Numbered from the stretch's first letter, positions 8,091-16,910 are shown. The stretch is 64,000 bases of DNA from Streptosporangiaceae bacterium (GCA_025964695.1 JAOPYK010000249.1:84061-148060); one strand, 5' to 3'. Made by a program: numbers and translations. Notes: generated by a model not told the origin, from the sequence alone.

Positions 8091-9707
8091 TCAGACGGCG
8101 ACGCCGCCTTCGACGGGGGATTCGCCGCGACGGACGAGAAGGGCGACGAGGACGGCGGCCAGCGCCACCGCGGAGGCGACCACCATGGAGCTCTGGAAGC
8201 CGTCCATGAACGCCAGGTGGCTGCCGGAGGTGATCGAGCGGGCCAGCGGGCCGGGTGTGCCGGGCGGCACCGGGGCCACGCCCTGTGCGACGTACTGGGT
8301 GGTGCCCTGGAGCTGGTGGGCGGCCTCGGTGGGGACACCGGCGCCGGTGAGCCGGTCGGTCAGCACGTTGCCGACCCGGGTGGACAGGATCGTGCCGAGC
8401 ACTGCCGTGCCGAGCACGCCGCCGATCTGAGAGGCGGTCTGCTGCAGCCCGCCCGCGACGCCGGCCAGCTGCGCCGGCGCGTTGCCGACGATGGCCTCCG
8501 TCCCCGCCACGATGATCATGCCGAAGGCCAGCCCGACGAGCAGGAACCACGGCCAGATGGCGGAGTAGGCGGCGTCGACGCCGATCCGGGACAGCCCGAA
8601 CATGGCCACCGAGGTGAACACCATGCCGAGCACGAGCGGCGGTCGCGGTCCGAAGCGGGCGGTGAGCGCACCGGCGATCGGGGAGGCGACGATGAACACG
8701 GCGGTCATCGGCAGCATCCGGATGCCGGCGTCGACCGGGCTCATGCCGTGCACCTGCTGCAGGTAGAGCGTGATGAAGAAGATCGTGCCGAACATCGCGA
8801 AGAAGCCGAGCACGATGAGACCGGTGGCCGCGGACAGTGCCACGGACTTGAAGAGCCCCAGGGGCAGCAGCGGGTGCTCGGCGCGCAGTTCCTGGACCGC
8901 GAAGGCCACGAACAGTGCGAGGGAGGCGGCGAAGGACCACAGTGGGAGGGCGTCGCCGAAGCCGTACGACCCGGCCTTGATCAGGCCCCAGACCAGGGCG
9001 AACAGCGCCCCGCTGAGCAGGGCGACCCCGGGGATGTCGAACGAGCCCTTGGCCTGCTCGTCCCGGGACTCGCGGATCACCCAGGCGCCGACCGCCAGTG
9101 CGACCAGGCCGAGCGGGGCGTTGAGGAAGAAGACCGACTCCCAGTTGACGTTCTCCACCAGCAGGCCGCCGACGATCGGGCCGCCCGCGATGGAGATGCC
9201 GACGGTGGCCCCCCAGATCCCGATGGCCGTGTTGAGCTTCTCTGCCGGGAAGGTGTTGCGCAGGATCGCCAGGCTGGCCGGTTGCAGCAGCGCACCGGCG
9301 AATCCCTGGATGACCCGCCAGAAGATGACCATGCCGATGCCGCCGGAGACGCCGACCATGATGGAGGCCAGCGCGAAGCCGATGACGCCGGCGAGGAAGA
9401 CCTTCTTGCGCCCGAACCGGTCGGCCAGCTTGCCTGCCGGGATGAGCGCCACGGCCAGGGCGAGCAGATAGCCGTTGGTCACCCACTGGAGGCCGGCGAG
9501 GTCGGCGTTGAGGCTCTTGGCGATGGCGGGGTTGGCGATGGAGACCACCGTGGCGTCGAGGCCGACCATCATCACGCCCAGTGCCACCGCCACCAGCGTG
9601 AGCCAGGGGTGTCCGTGACCGGCGCGTGGCTTGCCGCGGGCGTGGTCGGGGCGGCCGCGCCGGCCGGGAAGAGCGTCCAGGACGGCGGTGTTCGAGGGCC
9701 GTGACAT
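8091..9707 (-). CDS. MFS multidrug exporter, DHA2 (EmrB/QacA) family
   Basis: A 538-aa protein predicted to have 14 membrane segments; it would export drugs or small metabolites by proton antiport. The N-terminal cytoplasmic stretch is basic. Segment 1 holds VMMVGLDATVVSIANPAI, typical of DHA2 members, and the loop 2-3 motif A appears as GKLADRFGRKKVF. Length and topology are normal for QacA/EmrB relatives. The ATG start has GGAGG upstream. It is divergent from a TetR gene, and palindromes sit in its promoter, which is the usual arrangement of an autorepressed efflux pump. Substrate cannot be told from sequence. Confidence 0.92.
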   Translation of the reverse strand: MSRPSNTAVLDALPGRRGRPDHARGKPRAGHGHPWLTLVAVALGVMMVGLDATVVSIANPAIAKSLNADLAGLQWVTNGYLLALAVALIPAGKLADRFGRKKVFLAGVIGFALASIMVGVSGGIGMVIFWRVIQGFAGALLQPASLAILRNTFPAEKLNTAIGIWGATVGISIAGGPIVGGLLVENVNWESVFFLNAPLGLVALAVGAWVIRESRDEQAKGSFDIPGVALLSGALFALVWGLIKAGSYGFGDALPLWSFAASLALFVAFAVQELRAEHPLLPLGLFKSVALSAATGLIVLGFFAMFGTIFFITLYLQQVHGMSPVDAGIRMLPMTAVFIVASPIAGALTARFGPRPPLVLGMVFTSVAMFGLSRIGVDAAYSAIWPWFLLVGLAFGMIIVAGTEAIVGNAPAQLAGVAGGLQQTASQIGGVLGTAVLGTILSTRVGNVLTDRLTGAGVPTEAAHQLQGTTQYVAQGVAPVPPGTPGPLARSITSGSHLAFMDGFQSSMVVASAVALAAVLVALLVRRGESPVEGGVAV

Positions 9708-9748
9708 CTATGCCTCCAGGCAAGGTTTGTTGAAGTCCAGGTTTAAAG

Positions 9749-9779
9749 TGTCATGGAATGACAGATGTCGTCAAACGAC
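9749..9779. promoter_or_regulatory. Two palindromic operators in the exporter/TetR promoter region
   Basis: Two perfect palindromes stand close together: TGTCAT-GGA-ATGACA (9749-9763) and GTCGT-CAA-ACGAC (9767-9779). On the minus strand a TTGACG -35 candidate (9774-9769) overlaps the second, and the first lies between it and the -10 region. Binding there by the neighbouring TetR protein would block the exporter promoter. This is inference from position and symmetry. Confidence 0.65.
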
Positions 9780-9832
9780 TTGCGTCTCAAAGCGACATGA
9801 TTCAGATCACGACAGAAGTCATGCTCTGACTG

Positions 9833-9861
9833 TTGTCGTCTGGTGACTTGGTGGCTACACT
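9833..9861 (+). promoter_or_regulatory. tetR promoter, probably leaderless
   Basis: TTGTCG (9833-9838) and TACACT (9856-9861) are spaced by 17 bp. The predicted transcript start falls at about 9867-9868, on the ATG itself, so the mRNA would be leaderless, which agrees with the absence of a ribosome site. Confidence 0.5.
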
Positions 9862-9867
9862 TCGGCC

Positions 9868-10524
9868 ATGACTTCGATGGCGGCTGAGGACACGGCGCCC
9901 GCGTCGGCAGGGCGGCGCGAGCGTAAGAAGCAGCTCACTCGTGAGGCGCTCACGGAGGCCGCTTTCGAGCTGTTCGCGGAGAAGGGCTTCGAGGCTACGA
10001 CGGTCGAGGAGATCGCCGACGCCGTGGACGTCTCGTCCCGGACGTTCTTCCGCTACTTCGCCTCGAAAGAGGACGTCGCGCTGACGTTCCAGGAGGAGCA
10101 GCTCGCCGCCGTGCTGGCGGCGCTGGCCGCCAGGCCCGCCGACGAGCCCGTGGTCACGGCGTTGCGCCGATCGGTCGTCAGCATCGCCGAGGCCTGCGAG
10201 CAGGGCGATCTCGGCTTCGACCCTTCCCGCTTCCAATGCATCCAGGAGATGATGTCGAGCAGCCCGGCCCTGATGGCCCGCAGCCTCGAGCACTCCCAGA
10301 AGAAGCAGGCCGACCTCACCCGGGTCATCGCCGAGCGCATGGGCGCCGACCCCGCGACTGATCTGCGGCCGCACGTCGTGGCCGCCATGGGCGCCTGCTG
10401 CTTCCGCGCTGCGGCCGACATGTGGGAGAACTGCCCGCAGCGTTACACGAAGCTGTCGGAGGGGGTGGACGCCGCGTTCGCCCTCATCGAGGAAGGCGTC
10501 AACTTCCCGTCCGTGCACGAGTAG
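9868..10524 (+). CDS. TetR-family repressor
   Basis: A 218-aa transcription factor. Residues about 18-65 form the TetR DNA-binding domain, with LTEAAFELFAEKGFEATTVE followed by a helix-turn-helix and FFRYFASKEDV, the classic end of helix 4. The rest is an all-helical ligand domain with a C-terminal extension of the TetR_C type. It is divergent from the MFS exporter, with operator-like palindromes between them, so it most likely represses the pump and is released by a pump substrate. A second ATG at 9877 is possible; the promoter position favours 9868. Confidence 0.9.
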   Translation: MTSMAAEDTAPASAGRRERKKQLTREALTEAAFELFAEKGFEATTVEEIADAVDVSSRTFFRYFASKEDVALTFQEEQLAAVLAALAARPADEPVVTALRRSVVSIAEACEQGDLGFDPSRFQCIQEMMSSSPALMARSLEHSQKKQADLTRVIAERMGADPATDLRPHVVAAMGACCFRAAADMWENCPQRYTKLSEGVDAAFALIEEGVNFPSVHE

Positions 10525-10536
10525 TTCACGGACGGG
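10506..10536. terminator. Terminator hairpin spanning the tetR stop codon
   Basis: CCCGTCCGTG (10506-10515) pairs perfectly with CACGGACGGG (10527-10536). The TAG stop lies in the 11-nt loop, so the hairpin begins inside the coding sequence. It separates tetR from the convergent sigma-factor gene. Confidence 0.65.
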
Positions 10537-10588
10537 ACCCGCAGGGCCCGGGCGGTTCAGGACCCGTGCGATTCAGGGGCGGAGTCGA

Positions 10589-11776
10589 TCAGGGGCTGGG
10601 CGAGGCGTCCGGCGTCGGGGTGTCCAGCGGTGTCGGACTGGCCTGCGGGGTGCCGGACGGGGTGCTCGACGGGGTGCTCGTAGCAGTCTCCGACGGGGTC
10701 GCGGACGGTGTGGCCGCCGGCGTCGAGGAGGACGGTGGCGAGGACGAGAGGGTCGGCGATGACAGATGCCCGGACGGGGTGGGCGCGGTCGTGGCGGAGC
10801 CGCCGCCCCCCGTGGGTGGAACGGCGAGGACCCCGGGCGGAGTGGACGTGACCGTGCCGGACGGTGAGGTGTAGGGGACCGACGACGAGGTGGCGGGGGA
10901 CGCCCCGGTCTGCTGAGGCGTCGTGGCCGAAAGGCCCGTGGTGGCAGAGGTCGGCAGTCGGCTGCCGCTCGCGCTGGGCACCAGCAGGTTCTGCCCGCTG
11001 CTCTGTGGCGTGCTGCCGCCCGTGGCCGGCAACGCCGCGAAGACGCCGACGGCTGCGGCCGCCGCGGCGGCCAGCCCGACGGCGCCGACGAACGCCCGGC
11101 CCGGCCTGCGCCGTGCGGAGAACTCCTCCGAGGCGCCGGGGCCGATGACGACCAGCGGTCCCTGGGCGGCCGGCAGCGGCCGGGTGTGCTGCAGGCCGGC
11201 CGTCTCCGCCCCACACGCCGCCAGCACGTCGGCCCGCAGGCCGTCCGGCGGCCAGGACGGTGCCCGCCGGGCGAGGAGGGCGTCCAGCGTTCCCTTCTCG
11301 AAGGCGGCGATGACGTCCTCGTGCTCGGGCCGGATCGGCCCGGGCAGCAGCGCGTCCAGTACGCCGCGCTCGAGCCGTTGGCGGGCGGCCCGGATGAGCT
11401 GGGCGACGGTGTCGGTGGCCACCCCGAGCAGCTGCGCGATGTCGGGGACCTCGAGCCAGCCGCCGGCGGACAGCACCAGGACCTCGCGATGGTCGGCGCG
11501 CAGCCCGGCCGCCGCATGCCGGAGCGGGTCGGTGTCGCGGATGCGGGTGAACGCCTGGTCCAGGGCACCGCGCCGTAGGCAGGCGGCACGGGCGAGGCCG
11601 TAGAGCCACAGCAGGGTCCCGTTGCCCCGGCGTGGCGGTCTCTGCCGGGCCGCGGTCACGAACGCGTCGTGCACGGCCCCCGGGGCGTCGTCACCGACCA
11701 GGGACCAGCAGTAGACGTGCAGTCGGCCGGCGTACGCGTCGTACAGCGGCGCGTGCGGCTCCGGGGCTCCCTGCAT
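10589..11776 (-). CDS. ECF-like sigma factor with transmembrane segment and Ser/Thr/Pro-rich tail
   Basis: 395 aa from ATG 11776 (GGAG six bases upstream); longer in-frame starts lack ribosome sites. Residues about 10-75 resemble sigma region 2 and about 105-160 region 4, with the helix-turn-helix EVPDIAQLLGVATDTVAQLI. About 80 residues later comes a single hydrophobic Ala/Val segment (VGAVGLAAAAAAAVGVFAAL). The last 150 residues are low-complexity Ser, Thr and Pro that would lie outside the membrane. A sigma domain on a membrane leash suggests release by proteolysis. No separate anti-sigma gene is adjacent. Target genes are unknown; egtA begins just upstream in the opposite direction. Confidence 0.75.
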   Translation of the reverse strand: MQGAPEPHAPLYDAYAGRLHVYCWSLVGDDAPGAVHDAFVTAARQRPPRRGNGTLLWLYGLARAACLRRGALDQAFTRIRDTDPLRHAAAGLRADHREVLVLSAGGWLEVPDIAQLLGVATDTVAQLIRAARQRLERGVLDALLPGPIRPEHEDVIAAFEKGTLDALLARRAPSWPPDGLRADVLAACGAETAGLQHTRPLPAAQGPLVVIGPGASEEFSARRRPGRAFVGAVGLAAAAAAAVGVFAALPATGGSTPQSSGQNLLVPSASGSRLPTSATTGLSATTPQQTGASPATSSSVPYTSPSGTVTSTPPGVLAVPPTGGGGSATTAPTPSGHLSSPTLSSSPPSSSTPAATPSATPSETATSTPSSTPSGTPQASPTPLDTPTPDASPSP

Positions 11777-12033
11777 GTGATCTCCGTCCAAAGTCCGTTC
11801 AATCGCCACAAATATTGTCAAATAACAGCCGTTATGCAAGTGGAAACGGGGACGGGGGTGTCGCGGGTCGCTGCCGATGCCCGGGTAAGGCCAGGCCACC
11901 CATGTCGTGCGAAGTGGGTATCGGTTCCTCGTGGGACACCTCACGTTCTTGAAAGTTTTCGGGAAGTCTGTGGATTTCTGATGCGGTTCAGCTGGGAATG
12001 TCCAGGTATCCGTGCTCGGAGGGAGAGTCCGCC
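11777..12033. promoter_or_regulatory. Divergent promoter region, sigma factor / egtA
   Basis: 257 bp without a gene. It must hold promoters for both the sigma gene and the egt operon. TTGAAA (11949-11954) is a weak -35 candidate for egtA. On the minus strand a GGAACC element (11937-11932) is ECF-like, but no convincing -10 follows. No palindrome stands out. Confidence 0.4.
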
Positions 12034-13236
12034 GTGACCCGTTTGACGGTCGATGACGTGTACCAGCACAGCTACGGGGTGTGTTTCAAGACCGGTCCGC
12101 CCGGCGTCGTCGGCGCCGAGACCGAATGGCTCGTCGTCGATCCCCGGCGTCCGGGCGCGCACGTGTCCCTGGATCGGCTTCGCGACCTGATGGACGCCGC
12201 CGGGCCGCCGCCGGCCGGCAGCCTCATCACCTACGAGCCCGGCGGCCAGCTCGAGCTCAGCTCCGCCCCGCAGCCCGGGCTCGCCGCGCTGTACGACGCG
12301 CTCTCGCTCGATCTGGCGTTCGCCCGGAAGGCGCTGGGGGACCTCGCGCTCGCCGGGCACGGGGTCGATCCGGTACGGGCTCCCTTCATGCAGACCCGCG
12401 ATCAGCGGTACCTGTGCATGAGCACCTACTTCGAGACCCACTCGAAGGAGGGCGGGCTGCCGATGATGTGCGGGACCGCCTCCGTGCAGGTCTGCGTGGA
12501 CATCGGGGCCGACTCCGCCGACGCCGTACGCCGCTGGCGGCTGGCGCACGCGCTGGGCCCGATCCTGGTCGCCGCGTTCGCGAACTCACCGTTGCGGGCC
12601 GGGCGCCGTACCGGGCTCAAGTCGACCCGGCAGGCCATCTGGAACGCCCTCGACCCAGGCCGCACGACCGCCCCCGCCGGCGCCGACCCGGCCGAGGCCT
12701 GGGCCCGCTACGCCCTGGACGCCAATGTCATGATGCGCCGCACGCCGGACGGCGGCTGGGTGGCGGACCCCGGGACGACCTTCCGGGAATGGGTGGCGAC
12801 CGGCGAACCCACCGCGGAGGACCTGGACTACCACCTGTCCACGCTGTTCCCGCCGGTGCGGCCACGCGGGTGGTACGAGCTGCGCATGATCGACGCGCTG
12901 CCCGAGCCGTACTGGCCGGTGCCCGTCGCCGTCGTCACCGCGCTGCTGGACGACCCGGTGGCCTCCCGGCTGGCGGAGGAGGCCGCCGAGCCGGTCGCCG
13001 GGCGCTGGCGGCAGGCCGCCGGGGACGCGCTGGCCGACCGGGAGCTGGCCCGCGCGGCCCGCGCGTGTTTCGAGGCCGCCCGCGCCGCGCTGCCCCGGCT
13101 CGACGCCGAACGCCTGCTCCCCCTGGTCGACGACTACTACTCCCGCTACATCGAGCGCGGGCGCTGCCCGGCGGACGATCTCACGCTGACGCTCGCCACC
13201 GCCCCAGTCGAGGAGGATCTGTCATGGAACCACTGA
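12034..13236 (+). CDS. egtA: Glutamate-cysteine ligase EgtA (ergothioneine pathway)
   Basis: A 400-aa ATP-dependent ligase of the GCS2 family that makes gamma-glutamylcysteine, the sulfur donor for EgtB. GTG 12034 is chosen because GGAGGGAG lies 10 bases upstream; the frame opens earlier without a site. Family features include GAETEWLVVD near the start, YEPGGQLELSSAPQPG and the MMCGTASVQVCVDIG core. It is the first gene of egtABC, and its last 13 bases overlap egtB, so translation is coupled. The alternative, a general glutathione-type ligase, is unlikely given the egtBCD context. Confidence 0.93.
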   Translation: MTRLTVDDVYQHSYGVCFKTGPPGVVGAETEWLVVDPRRPGAHVSLDRLRDLMDAAGPPPAGSLITYEPGGQLELSSAPQPGLAALYDALSLDLAFARKALGDLALAGHGVDPVRAPFMQTRDQRYLCMSTYFETHSKEGGLPMMCGTASVQVCVDIGADSADAVRRWRLAHALGPILVAAFANSPLRAGRRTGLKSTRQAIWNALDPGRTTAPAGADPAEAWARYALDANVMMRRTPDGGWVADPGTTFREWVATGEPTAEDLDYHLSTLFPPVRPRGWYELRMIDALPEPYWPVPVAVVTALLDDPVASRLAEEAAEPVAGRWRQAAGDALADRELARAARACFEAARAALPRLDAERLLPLVDDYYSRYIERGRCPADDLTLTLATAPVEEDLSWNH

Positions 13237-14594
13237 CCCGGCCCGTCCCCGAAGCGGACGAGGACGCGCTCAAAGAACTGATCGCCGCGGAGCTCACAGC
13301 CGTACGGGATCGGAGCTTCGGGCTGACCACCGACGCGCTCGACGAGACGGAGCTGATCGCCCAGATCTCTCCGCTGATGTCCCCGCTCATCTGGGATCTG
13401 GCGCATGTGGGCAACTATGAGGAACTGTGGCTGCTGCGGGAGGCGGCCGGCGCCGAGCCGATGCGGCCCGAGATCGACACGCTGTACGACGCGTTCGAGC
13501 ATCCGCGCGCCACCCGGCCGTCGCTGCCTCTGCTGCCGCCCCGCGAGGCCCGGACCTACATCGCGACCGTGCGGTCCAAGGTGCTCGACTCGCTGGCGTC
13601 GGTGCGCTTCCGCTCCGAGGACCCGCTGACCTCCGGCGGGTTCGTGTACGGCATGGTCGTACAGCACGAGCACCAGCACGACGAGACCATGCTCGCCACC
13701 CATCAGCTCCGCAAGGGCGGCCCCGCCCTGCTCGATCCTCCTTCCGCGGTCGCGCGGCCGGCCGGCGAAGGCTCGCATGACCACCTGGGGGAGCACCTGG
13801 GGGAGGAGGTGCTGGTCGAGGCGGGGCCGTTCGAGCTGGGCACCTCGGACGATCCGTGGGCCTACGACAACGAGCGACCCGGACACGTGGTGGACCTGCC
13901 CGGCTATTTCCTCGACACCGCACCCGTCAGCTGCGGGGACTACCTGGCGTTCATGGCGGACGGCGGTTACGGCGACCGGCGCTGGTGGCACCCCGCGGGC
14001 TGGGAGTGGCGTAGCTCCAAGGAGGTCGAGGCGCCCGGCTTCTGGGTGCGGGACGACGGCGGTCCGGGATGGCTGCGCCGCCGCTTCGGGCGGGTCGAGG
14101 AGGTGCCTCTCGACGAACCCGTACAGCACGTCTGCTGGTACGAGGCGGACGCGTACGCCCGGTGGGCGGGCAAACGGCTGCCCACCGAGGCCGAATGGGA
14201 GAAGGCCGCCCGCTGGGATCCCGTGGCGGCCCGGTCCCGGCGGTTCCCGTGGGGTGATTCGTACCAGGAGGGCATGGCCAACCTGGGACAGCGGATGCTG
14301 CGTCCGACGGCGGCCGGGTCGTTCCCGGCCGGTGCGTCCGCGTACGGGGTGCGGCAGCTCATGGGGGACGTCTGGGAGTGGACGTCGTCGGACTTCGACG
14401 GCTACCCCGGCTTCCGCGCCTTCCCGTACAAGGAGTACTCCGAGGCCTTCTTCGGCGGAAGCGGCGAGTACAAGGTGCTGCGCGGCGGATCGTGGGCGAC
14501 CGACCCGAGCGTCTGCCGCGGAACGTTCCGCAACTGGGATCTGCCCATCCGGCGCCAGATCTTCGCCGGTTTCCGTTGTGCGAGGTCCCTCTGA
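13224..14594 (+). CDS. egtB: Ergothioneine sulfoxide synthase EgtB
   Basis: 456 aa. Non-haem iron enzyme that joins gamma-glutamylcysteine to hercynine using O2. An N-terminal DinB-like four-helix domain supplies His61 and the HxxxH pair His148/His152 (in QHEHQHDE), matching the three-histidine iron site of characterised EgtB. The C-terminal FGE-sulfatase domain (about 195-456) has the usual EVPLDEPVQHVCWYEADAYA and LMGDVWEWTSSDF motifs. ATG 13224 lies inside the end of egtA and the stop overlaps egtC (TGATG). Use of gamma-glutamylcysteine rather than free cysteine is inferred from the presence of EgtA and EgtC. Confidence 0.95.
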   Translation: MEPLTRPVPEADEDALKELIAAELTAVRDRSFGLTTDALDETELIAQISPLMSPLIWDLAHVGNYEELWLLREAAGAEPMRPEIDTLYDAFEHPRATRPSLPLLPPREARTYIATVRSKVLDSLASVRFRSEDPLTSGGFVYGMVVQHEHQHDETMLATHQLRKGGPALLDPPSAVARPAGEGSHDHLGEHLGEEVLVEAGPFELGTSDDPWAYDNERPGHVVDLPGYFLDTAPVSCGDYLAFMADGGYGDRRWWHPAGWEWRSSKEVEAPGFWVRDDGGPGWLRRRFGRVEEVPLDEPVQHVCWYEADAYARWAGKRLPTEAEWEKAARWDPVAARSRRFPWGDSYQEGMANLGQRMLRPTAAGSFPAGASAYGVRQLMGDVWEWTSSDFDGYPGFRAFPYKEYSEAFFGGSGEYKVLRGGSWATDPSVCRGTFRNWDLPIRRQIFAGFRCARSL

Positions 14595-15346
14595 TGTGCC
14601 GCCATCTCGCCTACCTCGGTTCGCGGGTGCCGCTGCACTCCCTGCTGTACGACCCGCCGCACTCGCTGCGGCACCAGTCGTACGCGCCCCGGTTCAACCT
14701 GTACAACGTGCTCAACGCGGACGGATTCGGCGTCGGCTGGCACGACGGCGACCGGACCGTGCGCTACCGCAGGTCGGTGCCCGTCTGGACGGACGTCTCC
14801 TTCGCCGAGGTGGCGCAGGTCGTCTCGGCGGGGTCGGTGGTCGCGGCGGTCCGGTCCGCGACGGTCGGGTTCCCGGTCGACGAGTCGTGCGCCCAGCCGC
14901 TGCGCTGCGAATCCTGGCTTTTCAGCCATAACGGCAGGGTCGGGGACTTCGGCGCGGTGGAGTCGAAGCTGCGCGACCTGGCCGGCGACCTGTCGGCGGT
15001 GCCGGAGGCCCGCGCTCCGCTGGACTCCGCGCTGCTGTTCGCCATGGCGGTGGGACGGTGGCGGTCGGGCCGTTCCCTCGGCGAGGGACTGGCCGACACC
15101 GTGCTCTCGGTCGCCGCGCTCGCGCTGGGCCGCTACAACCTGCTGGCCGCCGACGGACGGTCGCTCGCCGCCACCACCTGGGGCGACTCGCTGTTCGTCC
15201 GGGCCCTTCCGGAGGCCGCGGTGATCGCCTCGGAACCGTACGACGACGACCCGGGCTGGCAGCGCGTACCCGACGCCTCGCTGGTGACCGCCTCCATCCA
15301 GGACCACGCCCCGGTGATCCAGATTCACCCGCTGTCCCCGCCGTGA
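14594..15346 (+). CDS. egtC: Gamma-glutamyl hydrolase EgtC
   Basis: 250-aa class II glutamine-amidotransferase-fold hydrolase that removes the gamma-glutamyl group from the EgtB product, giving hercynylcysteine sulfoxide. The sequence starts MCRHLAYLG: after removal of Met, Cys2 is the N-terminal nucleophile. DGFGVGWH and a later SHNGRV motif are standard for this fold. The start overlaps the egtB stop by one base, and an 85-bp gap separates it from egtD. Confidence 0.93.
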   Translation: MCRHLAYLGSRVPLHSLLYDPPHSLRHQSYAPRFNLYNVLNADGFGVGWHDGDRTVRYRRSVPVWTDVSFAEVAQVVSAGSVVAAVRSATVGFPVDESCAQPLRCESWLFSHNGRVGDFGAVESKLRDLAGDLSAVPEARAPLDSALLFAMAVGRWRSGRSLGEGLADTVLSVAALALGRYNLLAADGRSLAATTWGDSLFVRALPEAAVIASEPYDDDPGWQRVPDASLVTASIQDHAPVIQIHPLSPP

Positions 15347-15431
15347 TCAGCGGTCGCCGGACGACCGCCGGGTCCACCGGTGTGTCCGGCGCGAGCAATG
15401 ATCGCGAACGGCCGAGAGAAGGAGATCACGC

Positions 15432-16394
15432 GTGTCCGTCATCGATGAGTTCCTGACCCCTGACGACCTGGAGAAGGCCCTGCGGCTGGATGTGGCCGAG
15501 GGACTGACCGCCGAGCCCAAGAGGTTGCCGCCGAAGTGGTTCTACGACGAACGGGGCAGCGAGCTCTTCGAGGAGATCACCAAGCTGGAGGAGTACTACC
15601 CGACCCGCAGGGAGCGGGCCATCCTCGCCCAGCGCGCCCCCGACATCGCCGAGGCCACCGGGGCGCGCATCCTCGTGGAGCTCGGCGCGGGTTCGGGGGA
15701 GAAGACCCGGTTGCTGCTCGACGCGCTGGCCGGGACCCTCAAGACGTACGTTCCGGTCGACGTGAGCGGCGACTTCCTCGCCGACGCGGCCGTCCGGATC
15801 GCCCGCGATCATGCCGGCCTGGCCGTGCACGCCGTCGTGGCCGACTACGAGCGGCACCTGCACTTGCTGCCGACCGGGCCCGACCGGCTGCTGGTCTTCC
15901 TGGGCGGCACGATCGGCAACATGACCCCGGCCGAGCGGATCGGCTTCCTCGGCGGGGTACGGGCCACGATGGCCGACGGGGACACGCTGCTGGTCGGGGC
16001 CGATCTGGTCAAGGATCCCGGCCGGCTGGTCCGAGCCTACGACGACGCGCGCGGGGTCACCGCGGCCTTCAACAAGAACGTGCTCCGCGTGATCAACCGG
16101 GAGCTGGACGCGGACTTCGTGCCGGAGGCATACGACCACGTCGCGCTCTGGGACGCCGAGAACGAGTGGATCGAGATGCGGCTGCGCTCGCTCGCCGACC
16201 AGAGGGTGCGGGTCGAGGCGCTGGACCTCGAGGTGGGGTTCACCGAGGGCGAGGAGATGCGCACGGAGATCTCGGCGAAGTTCCGCCGGGAGCGCGTGGC
16301 CGGCGAACTCACCCAGGCCGGGCTCGTCCTCGACCAGTGGTGGACCGATCCCGCGGGCGACTTCTCGCTGTCCCTGGCGCGGCCGCTGCTGTGA
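15432..16394 (+). CDS. egtD: Histidine N-alpha-methyltransferase EgtD
   Basis: 320-aa SAM-dependent enzyme that trimethylates histidine to hercynine, the first committed step. GTG start with AAGGAG upstream. SAM-binding motif I is LVELGAGSGEKT. The histidine pocket is represented by KWFYDERGSELFEEI, GGTIGNMTP and the EISAKF motif, whose Glu and Ser match the imidazole-binding pair of Mycobacterium EgtD. It ends six bases before the convergent cysteine dioxygenase stop. No egtE gene follows, unlike many actinobacterial clusters. Confidence 0.95.
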   Translation: MSVIDEFLTPDDLEKALRLDVAEGLTAEPKRLPPKWFYDERGSELFEEITKLEEYYPTRRERAILAQRAPDIAEATGARILVELGAGSGEKTRLLLDALAGTLKTYVPVDVSGDFLADAAVRIARDHAGLAVHAVVADYERHLHLLPTGPDRLLVFLGGTIGNMTPAERIGFLGGVRATMADGDTLLVGADLVKDPGRLVRAYDDARGVTAAFNKNVLRVINRELDADFVPEAYDHVALWDAENEWIEMRLRSLADQRVRVEALDLEVGFTEGEEMRTEISAKFRRERVAGELTQAGLVLDQWWTDPAGDFSLSLARPLL

Positions 16395-16400
16395 CCGCCG

Positions 16401-16910
16401 TCAGGCCACGTCGTCCATGGGGCTCAGCTCATCGGCGTAGCTGACCGAGACGCGCCGGAGCACCCCGTCGTCCATCGAGTACTGGCCGAGCCGCTGGAGC
16501 GGCGGGGAGTAGGCGTGGATGGAGACGCTCTGGTCGGCGGCGCCGACGAGCCGGTGGATGTGGTCGGGGCCGAAGTAGAAGGAGGTCCCGGCCGGCATGA
16601 TCGTCTCCAGATGGGCGCCGCCGATCCGTGGGTTGGACTCCTTCAGCGCGCCGCTGATCACGTGTACCGCGCCCGAGGAGACGTCGTGGTCATGCCACCC
16701 GGTGTCGTTGCCGGGGATCCAGCACAACAGCCACACATCGACGTGCTCGTCCCTGTGAAGCGAGACATAGTGCCGGCGCCCGTCCGGGAAGGCGATCTGG
16801 TCGCGCCACTCGGCCGGCTTTCCGGCCAGGTCCTCGACGAGGTCACGGAGCTCGCGCTTGTCGAGTGGCCGGCCGGACGACGATTGGAGCTGGGGGGCGG
16901 CTGAAGACAT
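16401..16910 (-). CDS. Cysteine dioxygenase-family cupin
   Basis: 169-aa single-cupin iron enzyme, predicted to oxidise L-cysteine to cysteine sulfinate. The iron site is visible as His73 and His75 in GWHDHD plus His117/His119 in DHIHR, the three-histidine facial triad of thiol dioxygenases. The start ATG has GGAGG upstream. The gene is convergent with egtD and divergent from a LacI regulator; three tandem operator-like repeats lie in front of it. It may set the cysteine level available to EgtA/EgtB. A related thiol such as 3-mercaptopropionate cannot be excluded as substrate. Confidence 0.85.
   Translation of the reverse strand: MSSAAPQLQSSSGRPLDKRELRDLVEDLAGKPAEWRDQIAFPDGRRHYVSLHRDEHVDVWLLCWIPGNDTGWHDHDVSSGAVHVISGALKESNPRIGGAHLETIMPAGTSFYFGPDHIHRLVGAADQSVSIHAYSPPLQRLGQYSMDDGVLRRVSVSYADELSPMDDVA

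Noticed and set aside
7531..9723. 730-codon minus-strand frame as one protein
   Set aside because: Only its last 163 codons, with their own ATG and ribosome site, look genuine; the rest is an alternate frame of the MFS exporter.
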